From an uncultured Ruminococcus sp. (GTDB lineage: Bacteria; Bacillota; Clostridia; Oscillospirales; Ruminococcaceae), in NCBI GenBank assembly GCA_946537565.1, contig CAMNFW010000128.1, forward strand, positions 1 through 6,282: a DNA stretch of 6,282 nt, given 5' to 3'. The notes under the pieces were generated by a model, which worked only from the letters and a program-made list of their open reading frames with translations, did not search any database and was not told where the DNA came from. The position numbers and the translations under genes are program-made. Positions within the stretch are counted from its first letter, which is position 1. Every line of letters begins with the position of its first letter. Of this stretch, positions 1 to 5,569 are shown one piece after another.

Positions 1-54
1 CCTGCGGCCCCTACGTCCCGAACGTAGTACTCTACCAAACTGAGCCACACCTCG
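1..54 (-). tRNA. tRNA-Pro(CGG), 3' part cut by window edge
   Basis: Read on the minus strand from 54 to 1, this folds as the first two thirds of a tRNA. There is a 7-base acceptor strand CGAGGTG, then TG, then a D arm (GCTC, loop AGTTTGGTA, GAGT). The anticodon arm is CTACG / TTCGGGA / CGTAG, followed by a short variable loop and the T-stem strand GCAGG at the window edge. The 7-base anticodon loop puts CGG at positions 34-36, reading proline codon CCG. G37 and C1 both fit tRNA-Pro. The T loop, 3' acceptor strand and CCA end lie outside the window. Confidence 0.93.
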
Positions 55-67
55 TCTGACCTAAATT

Positions 68-96
68 ATTATACTATAAAAATCATGATTTGTCAA
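68..96 (-). promoter_or_regulatory. Sigma-A promoter of the tRNA-Pro gene
   Basis: On the minus strand there is a perfect -35 TTGACA (91-96) and a perfect -10 TATAAT (68-73) separated by exactly 17 bases. Transcription should start near position 61, only about 7 bases before the mature tRNA 5' end at 54, so the 5' leader is very short. It points away from glnN. Confidence 0.88.
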
Positions 97-248
97 TACG
101 AAAATATATATTTTAATAATTTACTTAATAGATACCCTGCATTCTTTAAGTTCTTCGGACTGTATTTGTGAAATTATTCAGTTCGGCTGATAAATAGTTG
201 AAAGCAAATATACAATGAGTAAAAATGAAAGAAATCTCCAGCTGAATA
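97..248. other. AT-rich spacer between divergent promoters
   Basis: This stretch lies between the outer edges of the tRNA and glnN promoters. It is AT-rich and holds no supportable gene. A small imperfect hairpin with a TTC/TTCG turn can be drawn at 149-161. A 24-codon reading frame at 215-289 has no ribosome binding site and runs through the glnN promoter, so it is not called. I see no riboswitch or T-box. Confidence 0.6.
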
Positions 249-277
249 TTGACGATAAAAGTTTAATATGCTATAAT
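249..277 (+). promoter_or_regulatory. Sigma-A promoter of glnN
   Basis: The -35 is TTGACG (249-254, one mismatch) and the -10 is a perfect TATAAT (272-277), with a 17-base spacer. The predicted start is near 283-285, giving a leader of about 40 bases. The leader contains a 6-base-pair hairpin, two AAGCTT copies around TAG at 288-302, and then AGGAGGAG (309-316) seven bases before the ATG at 323. No GlnR-like palindrome was evident, so nitrogen control is not visible by eye. Confidence 0.85.
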
Positions 278-322
278 AGTTGTATATAAGCTTTAGAAGC
301 TTTGTTTTAGGAGGAGTTAATT

Positions 323-2413
323 ATGGTAAATATTCCTGAGATTTTCGGCTGCAATGTGTTCAATGAAACTGTCATGAAAAGCAGACTCCCGAAAAATGTA
401 TATAAAAATCTGAGACACACTATGGAAAAGGGTGAGCCTCTCGACACCGCAACCGCTGATGTCGTTGCTAATGCCATGAAGGACTGGGCTATCGAAAAAG
501 GTGCTACCCATTACACTCACTGGTTCCAGCCTATGACCGGTTCAACTGCTGAAAAACATGATTCGTTTATCTCAGTCGGCTCAAACGGCACTGCTATCAT
601 GGAGTTTTCAGGCAAGGCTCTTATCAAAGGCGAACCCGATGCTTCGTCTTTCCCCTCCGGCGGTCTCCGCAGAACAAGCTCCGCAAGAGGTTATACCGCC
701 TGGGATCCTACTTCCTACTGCTTCGTTAAGGGCGGCAGCTTGTATATCCCCACGGTTTTTGTCTCTTACACCGGCGAGACCCTCGATAAGAAAACTCCGC
801 TTCTCCGTTCTATGGACGCTCTCAGCAAAACCGCTGTACGTTTCCTGAAAATGTTCGGAAATGAAAACGTTACAAGAGTTACTTCAACTGTCGGCGCAGA
901 ACAGGAATACTTCATAATCAGCAAGGATAAGTACGATCAGCGTGAAGATCTTGTACTCACCGGACGTACACTTTTTGGCGCTAAACCTCCAAAAGGTCAG
1001 GAGCTTGATGACCAGTACTTCGCTAACCTTAAACCTAAGATAGCAAGCTATATGGCTGAACTTGATGAGGAGCTATGGAAGCTGGGCATCTATTCCAAAA
1101 CCAAGCACAATGAGGTTGCTCCTGCTCAGCACGAAATGGCGCCGATCTTTACCACTTCCAACCTCGGCACAGATCAGAATGAGCTGGCTATGGAGGTCAT
1201 GGAGAAGATCGCTTTAAAGCATGGTCTTGTTTGTCTGCTGCACGAAAAGCCCTTTGAAGGTGTAAACGGTTCGGGCAAGCACAACAACTGGTCAATGTCC
1301 ACCAATGACGGACAGAATCTTCTTGACCCCGGCGACACTCCTATGGAAAATCTCCAGTTTCTCACTATCCTCTGCGCTCTGATAAAGGGTGTAGATGAAT
1401 ACGCTGACCTTATGAGACTTTCCGCTGCTTCTGCCGGAAACGATCACCGTCTGGGTGCTGATGAAGCTCCTCCGGCTATTATCTCAATGTTCCTGGGCGA
1501 AGAGCTGGACGCTGTTCTTAAGGCTATCGAAGAGGACGGAGTTTACAAAACTGAGGCTAAATCCTTTGAGATCGGCGTTAATGCTCTGCCTTCATTCCCA
1601 AAGGATTCAACCGACAGAAACCGTACATCACCTTTCGCATTCACAGGAAACCGCTTTGAATTCAGAATGGTCGGCTCCTCCGATAATATCGCCTGCCCGA
1701 ACGCTCTGCTCAACACCATTGTCGCTGAGGAGCTGAGCCAGTTCACTGACATCCTCGAACCCTTCGCCGGTAAGGATAATTTTGAGCTTAAGGTCAAGGA
1801 GCTGCTCAAGGACGTTCTAAAAAAACACAGAAGAATTATCTTCAACGGCGACGGCTACTCCCCTGAATGGGTCAAGGAAGCTGAAAGAAGAGGTCTGCCT
1901 AATTATCCCTCTGTGGTTGACTGTATGCCCCATTACACTGACGAGAAAAACCTCAGGATCCTCCGTAAATTCGGCATCTATAACCGCAGTGAGCTGACTG
2001 CAAGAACTGAGATCCATCTCGAAAAATATTCCAAAACAAGAAGGATCGAAGCTCGCACAATGATAGAAATGGCAAGAAAACAGCTCCTTCCTGCTACCCT
2101 CGAATACATCGACAAGCTTTGCAGCTCTATCGCTACTAAAAATCAGATCGGTATCACCGCTAAGACCGAAAAACAGATCGCTGCCAAGCTCACTGACCTG
2201 GCTGATAAGTTCTATGAATCTATCTACCGCCTCGAAAATCAGGTCGCTTCTGCCTGCAAAATTTCAAACGTTCAGCAGCAGGCTGAATATTTCCACGACT
2301 ATGTGCTTTCAGAAATGAATATCATGCGTGAGATCGCTGATGAGATCGAAATTAATATGCCTCTCAGCTGCTGGCCTATCCCTACTTATTCCGAGATCAT
2401 CTACAATGTCTGA
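323..2413 (+). CDS. glnN: Type III glutamine synthetase
   Basis: Makes L-glutamine from glutamate, ammonia and ATP in the cytoplasm, the main high-affinity ammonia assimilation step. At 696 residues it has the size of GSIII (about 700), not GSI (about 450). Visible motifs are GAEQEYF (residues 191-197, metal-binding glutamates), [16 protein letters not shown] (261-276, the GSIII signature), [17 protein letters not shown] (308-324, glutamate and ATP site) and [16 protein letters not shown] (433-448). A GSIII-specific N-terminal domain precedes them, and an alpha-helical C-terminal domain (roughly 500-690) follows. The ATG has AGGAGGAG seven bases upstream. The gene appears monocistronic, with its own promoter and a terminator at 2448-2482 inside the converging sigF. 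All key residues are present and no frameshift is seen. GSIII enzymes are known as dodecamers in Bacteroides and Ruminococcus. Confidence 0.97.
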   Translation: MVNIPEIFGCNVFNETVMKSRLPKNVYKNLRHTMEKGEPLDTATADVVANAMKDWAIEKGATHYTHWFQPMTGSTAEKHDSFISVGSNGTAIMEFSGKALIKGEPDASSFPSGGLRRTSSARGYTAWDPTSYCFVKGGSLYIPTVFVSYTGETLDKKTPLLRSMDALSKTAVRFLKMFGNENVTRVTSTVGAEQEYFIISKDKYDQREDLVLTGRTLFGAKPPKGQELDDQYFANLKPKIASYMAELDEELWKLGIYSKTKHNEVAPAQHEMAPIFTTSNLGTDQNELAMEVMEKIALKHGLVCLLHEKPFEGVNGSGKHNNWSMSTNDGQNLLDPGDTPMENLQFLTILCALIKGVDEYADLMRLSAASAGNDHRLGADEAPPAIISMFLGEELDAVLKAIEEDGVYKTEAKSFEIGVNALPSFPKDSTDRNRTSPFAFTGNRFEFRMVGSSDNIACPNALLNTIVAEELSQFTDILEPFAGKDNFELKVKELLKDVLKKHRRIIFNGDGYSPEWVKEAERRGLPNYPSVVDCMPHYTDEKNLRILRKFGIYNRSELTARTEIHLEKYSKTRRIEARTMIEMARKQLLPATLEYIDKLCSSIATKNQIGITAKTEKQIAAKLTDLADKFYESIYRLENQVASACKISNVQQQAEYFHDYVLSEMNIMREIADEIEINMPLSCWPIPTYSEIIYNV

Positions 2414-2438
2414 TTTTTCACAATTATAATATCTCTGC

Positions 2439-3095
2439 CTATTCAAGAAGCTCCCTGCGTATTTGTGCAAGGAGCTTTTTTTCACGCCTTGAAACCTGCA
2501 CCTGCGTGATTCCCAGAATTTTTGCAGCCGCAGATTGGGTCAGGCTGTGATAATATCTCAGCTCCAGCAATGTTCTGTCATCTTCGGGAAGCTCAGCCAT
2601 TATCTGTCTCAGCGCAAGAAGATCAACGATCTCTTCATCAGGTGCTTCGACCCGTATATCCAGCTGCCTTTCTTCATCTTCACCCACGGTAAGCGACAGC
2701 GCAGGCTGTGCTGCACACAACGCTTCACTGATACTGCTTTCAGTTTCACCAGTCAATTCTGCAAGCTCTGAAATTGTCGGCTCTCTGCCCTTTTCAGCTA
2801 TGATATCCGTGCATAGCTTCTGGAGTTTCAGTGACAGCTCCTTTAGCGTCCTGCTTACCTTCACTGTTCCGCCTTCCCGGAAAAGCCGCTTTATTTCACC
2901 GATTATCACCGGCACTGCGTATGTTGAAAACTGCACTCCCCTGTCCGGGTCAAAGGCTTTTACCGCTTTCAGCAATCCTATGCAGCCAGCTGAATACAAC
3001 TCCTCATACTCTATTCCCCGGCTTCGGAATTTGTTCGCACAAAGATGTACAAGCCCCAGATTGTCCTCAGCACATGGCTTTACACTGCTATTCAT
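2439..3095 (-). CDS. sigF: Sporulation sigma factor sigma-F
   Basis: RNA polymerase sigma factor of the SigF/SigG/SigB group, expected to direct the first forespore-specific genes. Region 2 (about residues 10-75) carries the core-binding and -10 motifs (YSAGCIGLLKAVKAFD, FSTYAVPVIIGEIKR). Region 3 (about 78-130) includes TVKVSRTLKEL. Region 4 (about 160-215) ends in the helix-turn-helix LTQSAAAKILGITQVQVSR. At 218 residues it is shorter than Bacillus sigma-F (about 255), and the missing part is the N-terminal region 1.2-like helix. An in-frame TAA lies eight codons upstream of the ATG, so no longer start exists. Its ATG overlaps the spoIIAB stop by eight bases. Only a weak GGAAGAAG lies 10 bases upstream, so translational coupling is likely. 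No clear terminator follows. Confidence 0.93.
   Translation of the reverse strand: MNSSVKPCAEDNLGLVHLCANKFRSRGIEYEELYSAGCIGLLKAVKAFDPDRGVQFSTYAVPVIIGEIKRLFREGGTVKVSRTLKELSLKLQKLCTDIIAEKGREPTISELAELTGETESSISEALCAAQPALSLTVGEDEERQLDIRVEAPDEEIVDLLALRQIMAELPEDDRTLLELRYYHSLTQSAAAKILGITQVQVSRREKKLLAQIRRELLE
2448..2482 (+). terminator. Rho-independent terminator of glnN, inside sigF
   Basis: A 7-base-pair stem, AAGCTCC (2448-2454) with GGAGCTT (2471-2477), is extended inward by TGC/GCA after one mismatch. A run of seven T (2476-2482) follows on the plus strand, 34 bases after the glnN stop. The whole structure lies within the last codons of sigF on the other strand, where the T run is read as the Glu-Lys-Lys segment. 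On the minus strand no T run follows, so it should not terminate sigF transcription. Confidence 0.8.
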
Positions 3096-3522
3096 GCGCT
3101 GCCAGCTTCTTCCGCATGGTTATTACAGTGCCTTTGCCGGGTCTGCTTTTGACCGTGAGCTTGTCTGTGAAGGACTGCATCACTGAAAATCCCAGACCTG
3201 AACGCTCTTCCTCCGGTGCGGTGGTGAAAAGCGGTGTCATAGCTTTTTCGATGTCAGCAATGCCGCAGCCGCTGTCTTTAATTCTTATGAACACTACTCT
3301 GTCCGGAAGCAGTCTTACGGTTATCTCAATATTTCCCCCGGAATTTCTGTAACCGTGTACTATGGAATTGGTAACAGCCTCTGACACCGCTGTCCGCAGG
3401 TCAGCCAGCTCCTCGACTGTCGGGTCGCATTGTATCAGAAATGACGATACCACCGCTCTTGCTGCCGCTTCGTTAACTGACAGCGACGGCATGATGAATT
3501 TTATCTCGTTGATTATTTTCAT
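3088..3522 (-). CDS. spoIIAB: Anti-sigma-F factor / serine kinase SpoIIAB
   Basis: Cytoplasmic GHKL-fold protein that holds sigma-F inactive with ATP and phosphorylates SpoIIAA on serine. It has 144 residues, the usual length. The N box EAVTNSIVHGY (48-58) supplies catalytic Glu48 and Mg-binding Asn52. The G1 box is DSGCGI (83-88), the ATP lid is PLFTTAPEEERSG (about 97-109) and the G2 box is GLGFSVM (109-115), all intact. The ATG at 3522 has GGAGG five bases upstream, overlapping the spoIIAA stop codon; the two genes are 9 bases apart. The order spoIIAA-spoIIAB-sigF and the eight-base overlap with sigF match the classical spoIIA operon. This separates it from the related RsbW anti-sigma-B. 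Confidence 0.96.
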   Translation of the reverse strand: MKIINEIKFIMPSLSVNEAAARAVVSSFLIQCDPTVEELADLRTAVSEAVTNSIVHGYRNSGGNIEITVRLLPDRVVFIRIKDSGCGIADIEKAMTPLFTTAPEEERSGLGFSVMQSFTDKLTVKSRPGKGTVITMRKKLAAHE

Positions 3523-3531
3523 TTTGACCTC

Positions 3532-3837
3532 CTATACTATCCTCACTATCCGCTCTATTCCCGAAAGCTTCATTATCCGCTGAATATGAGGCTGCGGACG
3601 ATGCACCTCAAGCTTTCCGCCAAATCCCTCCACCAGCTTCTGTCTGCCCATTATAAGTCCGATGCCGGAGCTGTCCATGAACGTTATATCCTTAAAGTCG
3701 ATTATCATCAGCTTCGGCTGCTGGGTAAGTATGCACCTGTCCAGCTCCTCCCGGACTGTTGCTGCACTGTGGTGGTCTAATTCACCGCTGAGCCGGGCAA
3801 TCGTCATTCCATTTCCTGATCTGATGTCTATATTCAA
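3532..3837 (-). CDS. spoIIAA: Anti-anti-sigma factor SpoIIAA (TTG start)
   Basis: STAS-domain protein whose unphosphorylated form binds SpoIIAB and frees sigma-F; SpoIIAB phosphorylation switches it off. The N-terminal strand and loop contain LSGELDHH (17-23 region), highly typical of SpoIIAA. The phosphorylation motif MDSSGIG (54-60) puts the likely acceptor at Ser57, matching Ser58 of Bacillus. The start is taken as TTG at 3837-3835, giving 101 residues, because GGAAGGAGG (3845-3853) sits seven bases upstream. The longer frame from another TTG at 3855 would place that ribosome binding site inside the gene and add six residues (MEGGKT). It is the first gene of the spoIIA operon. Confidence 0.95.
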   Translation of the reverse strand: MNIDIRSGNGMTIARLSGELDHHSAATVREELDRCILTQQPKLMIIDFKDITFMDSSGIGLIMGRQKLVEGFGGKLEVHRPQPHIQRIMKLSGIERIVRIV

Positions 3838-3844
3838 AGTTTTT

Positions 3845-3853
3845 CCTCCTTCC
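3845..3853 (-). promoter_or_regulatory. Ribosome binding site that sets the spoIIAA start
   Basis: On the minus strand GGAAGGAGG ends seven bases before the TTG at 3837. It is a near-perfect Shine-Dalgarno sequence. This argues for the TTG at 3837 over the in-frame TTG at 3855, which has no such site. Confidence 0.85.
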
Positions 3854-3892
3854 AATGCCTGTCTTAACCTAATAATACCACAAGCCTGAAAA

Positions 3893-3921
3893 ATAATATG
3901 TCAAAAGCTGTCAGCTGTAAA
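3893..3921 (-). promoter_or_regulatory. Candidate spoIIA promoter with operator-like repeats
   Basis: On the minus strand TTTACA (3916-3921) and TATTAT (3893-3898) are 17 bases apart, each one mismatch from sigma-A consensus. An alternative is the extended -10 TGGTATTAT (3872-3880), whose nearest -35-like TTGACA (3899-3904) is too far away at 21 bases. An 11-base palindrome, AGCTGTCAGCT (3906-3916), sits within the promoter. TGTCAAA at 3899-3905 is one base from the Spo0A box TGTCGAA, and TGTCAGC lies ten bases further on. In Bacillus, spoIIA is driven by sigma-H and Spo0A, but I see no good sigma-H -10 (GAAT) here. The promoter assignment is an inference. Confidence 0.45.
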
Positions 3922-3942
3922 AAAATTGGGTAAATCTCAGAT

Positions 3943-3989
3943 CGGGCGGTCTATCGGTGCAGGCGTTTTCGTAACCGCCCCGTTCCGGG
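3943..3989. repeat. GC-rich inverted repeat, role unknown
   Basis: GGGCGGT (3944-3950) pairs perfectly with ACCGCCC (3974-3980) across a 23-base loop. A second, mutually exclusive hairpin, CCCG / TTC / CGGG (3979-3989), shares the C-rich arm. The segment is much more GC-rich than the AT-rich flanks. It lies between the downstream terminators of the GNAT gene and the spoIIA promoter. It encodes no supportable protein. It could be an intergenic palindromic repeat or part of an RNA. Confidence 0.5.
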
Positions 3990-4004
3990 TATTATTCTGC
4001 ATAT

Positions 4005-4029
4005 AAAAAAACCGGCATTTCCAGCCGGT
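4005..4029 (-). terminator. Rho-independent terminator of the pfk-acyltransferase-GNAT unit
   Basis: On the minus strand ACCGGC and GCCGGT (4011-4016 and 4024-4029) form a 6-base-pair GC-rich stem around a 7-base loop. Seven T follow (4005-4011). It lies about 95 bases beyond the GNAT stop codon and insulates the spoIIA promoter region from upstream transcription. Confidence 0.83.
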
Positions 4030-4053
4030 CAGATGATTATTATTAAATAACAT

Positions 4054-4077
4054 AAAATGCCCCGAAAATTCGAGGCA
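4054..4077 (-). terminator. Upstream member of a tandem terminator pair
   Basis: On the minus strand GCCTCGAA pairs with TTCGGGGC (4059-4076) with one G-U wobble, plus a flanking T-A pair. ATTTTA follows. The T tract is short, so it is weaker than the hairpin at 4005-4029. The wobble pair forms only in the minus-strand transcript (the plus strand has a C-A mismatch), which favours function for the GNAT gene. Confidence 0.55.
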
Positions 4078-4123
4078 AAATTTCTTTTCCTGTATTATGT
4101 TTATCAGCTGCGGCTTCTATGAA

Positions 4124-4591
4124 TCACCTGAACTTTTCAAGATGATAAAGCTGTTCTTCGTCAGTTTCCGTGATTCCGTCTTTGAAGCTGTAACCCATTT
4201 TACGGTAAAAACCAACCGCAGTTTTTGAAGCCGGAATCTCTATGCGTTTTGCTCTGAGAAAAAATTCGTCCTGCTCTAAAGTCTCGATAATTCGCCGTCC
4301 GATGCCCTTTCCCTGATTATCAGGAAGCACAAATATCGTAAAGAAACTGCTCTCGTCTTCCTTTCCCCAGTATGGTCCTATCGCTCCGCAGCCTGTTATT
4401 TTACCCTCGTCTTCAACCACATACATATGCGTCCAGCCTGAACGTTCCACCAGCTTTTCTGCCGTTAAACTGCTGACGCATTTTTCTATATACTCTTCTG
4501 TATAATCCTTGATATTTGTCGTCCGCAATGTCACAGCGATGACCTGTGCAAGCTCTGCTGAATCTTCATTTTTGAATCTTCGGATTTTCAT
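4124..4591 (-). CDS. GNAT family N-acetyltransferase
   Basis: Predicted soluble acetyl-CoA-dependent N-acetyltransferase of 155 residues, a usual single-domain GNAT length. The acetyl-CoA pyrophosphate loop is visible as QGKGIGRR (about 93-100), following the strand FFTIFVLPD. An earlier core strand is MYVVEDEGKITGCGAIG (about 56-72). The C-terminal part TAVGFYRKMGYSF (about 124-136) is the usual GNAT motif B ending. The substrate cannot be told from sequence. The ATG at 4591 is chosen because AAGGAG (4600-4605) lies eight bases upstream; a GTG at 4600 overlaps that site and is unlikely. The gene overlaps the acyltransferase by 26 bases and is the last gene of the cluster, followed by two terminators. 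Confidence 0.88.
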   Translation of the reverse strand: MKIRRFKNEDSAELAQVIAVTLRTTNIKDYTEEYIEKCVSSLTAEKLVERSGWTHMYVVEDEGKITGCGAIGPYWGKEDESSFFTIFVLPDNQGKGIGRRIIETLEQDEFFLRAKRIEIPASKTAVGFYRKMGYSFKDGITETDEEQLYHLEKFR

Positions 4592-5558
4592 TTTTTGCAC
4601 TCCTTATCATTTTTTTAACGTCGCCATATCCCACCGATACCAGCAGCGGTATCACAAGTCCGGCTATGCAGGATATTATGCAGTCCCTCAGCGGTTCACA
4701 GGTAAAGTTCCTGAAAAATTCTGCGTGCATAAGATATATAAACAGTGTGTGTCCGCCGATGAATTCCGCCGTCCTTCTGAGCTTTTCAGTGATCTTAAAA
4801 CGGTAGATCAGCCTTGTGATAAACAGCATCATTCCAATGCCAAACACCGGAACTGCATATTTATCCGCCGCAAATATTATCATAAGCAGCAGACTGCTAA
4901 CACTGTCAAGGCTGAACAGCTCCTTCACCAGCTCCTCCTGCGCTTCCGTTGAGACCCTGAAAAATGGAAATACCACTGCGTATAAAACTGCCGCCGCTCC
5001 ATATATGACCGTCAGCTTTTTTTCAAGTCTCTCCTTCACACTCAATGCCGCCGTTCCTGCACAGTAAAACGGAAGATAATACACCAGCTGTGTGATGATG
5101 TCTGCTTTCTTCCCCAGCTTAAAATACAGTCCGCATGAGATCAGCAGGATAACCCCGAAAGACACCATTTTCAGCCTGAACTTCCGGTCAATAAAATACA
5201 GCGTATCTGCGATCAGTACAAAAAATAAATACCAGTACGGCATCGGACTGAAAAAAGTTCCTATCGCTGTCCGCTTTATCAGAACGTAATGCCACACTAA
5301 AAATACTGCCAGCGGTATTCCTATGCGGATAAACCGCTTTTTCAGCCAGACAGCTTCTTCCTTCACCGTCAGACTTGCTACTATTCCGCTGATAAATACA
5401 AATAAAGGCATATGAAATGAATAACAGAACCGGAACAGTACGTTCTGCTGATACAGTTCCGGCTCGGTTAAATATATCTGACTTACCCCGTGACCGATTA
5501 TCACGAGTATTATCGCTATGCCTTTAAGAAAGTCCAGTTCGGCAATGCGCTTTTTCAT
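4566..5558 (-). CDS. Membrane acyltransferase, acyltransferase-3 family
   Basis: Predicted integral membrane O-acyltransferase (330 residues, about ten hydrophobic segments) of the family that acetylates surface sugars, peptidoglycan or exopolysaccharide. The N-terminus RIAELDFLKGIAIILVIIGHG (4-24) is the family hallmark, with conserved His23 at the end of the first membrane segment. FHMPLFVFISG (48-58) is the second hallmark. The last segment contains LFIYLMHAEF (272-281). The C-terminus is a basic cytoplasmic tail. The acceptor molecule is unknown; fucose 4-O-acetylase-like proteins share this layout. It starts 11 bases after the phosphofructokinase stop. No Shine-Dalgarno sequence is visible at a normal distance, so translation may depend on coupling. 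It overlaps the GNAT gene by 26 bases. Confidence 0.9.
   Translation of the reverse strand: MKKRIAELDFLKGIAIILVIIGHGVSQIYLTEPELYQQNVLFRFCYSFHMPLFVFISGIVASLTVKEEAVWLKKRFIRIGIPLAVFLVWHYVLIKRTAIGTFFSPMPYWYLFFVLIADTLYFIDRKFRLKMVSFGVILLISCGLYFKLGKKADIITQLVYYLPFYCAGTAALSVKERLEKKLTVIYGAAAVLYAVVFPFFRVSTEAQEELVKELFSLDSVSSLLLMIIFAADKYAVPVFGIGMMLFITRLIYRFKITEKLRRTAEFIGGHTLFIYLMHAEFFRNFTCEPLRDCIISCIAGLVIPLLVSVGYGDVKKMIRSAKNENPKIQK
4600..4605 (-). promoter_or_regulatory. Ribosome binding site that sets the GNAT start
   Basis: AAGGAG on the minus strand lies eight bases before the ATG at 4591, inside the coding end of the acyltransferase. Its last G is also the first base of an in-frame GTG. That makes the GTG a poor start and the ATG the likely one. 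Confidence 0.75.
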
Positions 5559-5569
5559 TTCAGGCTTTA

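Noticed and set aside
215..289. 24-codon ORF upstream of glnN as a possible leader peptide
   Set aside because: It has no ribosome binding site, it starts upstream of the predicted glnN transcription start, and it runs through the -35 and -10 elements.
1543..1845. 100-codon minus-strand frame inside glnN
   Set aside because: It is antisense to the conserved catalytic domain of glutamine synthetase, with no supporting start signal or recognisable motif.
2535..3352. Plus-strand reading frames opposite sigF and spoIIAB (up to 173 codons)
   Set aside because: They are antisense to clearly conserved genes, have no family character or good ribosome binding sites, and are shadows of the minus-strand codon pattern.
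3838..3855. Longer spoIIAA starting at the TTG at 3855
   Set aside because: The strong Shine-Dalgarno sequence would lie inside the gene, and the added MEGGKT residues merely translate it.
3926..3980. Minus-strand hairpin plus T7 run as a terminator
   Set aside because: About 17 bases separate the stem from the T run, so it does not have the form of a rho-independent terminator.
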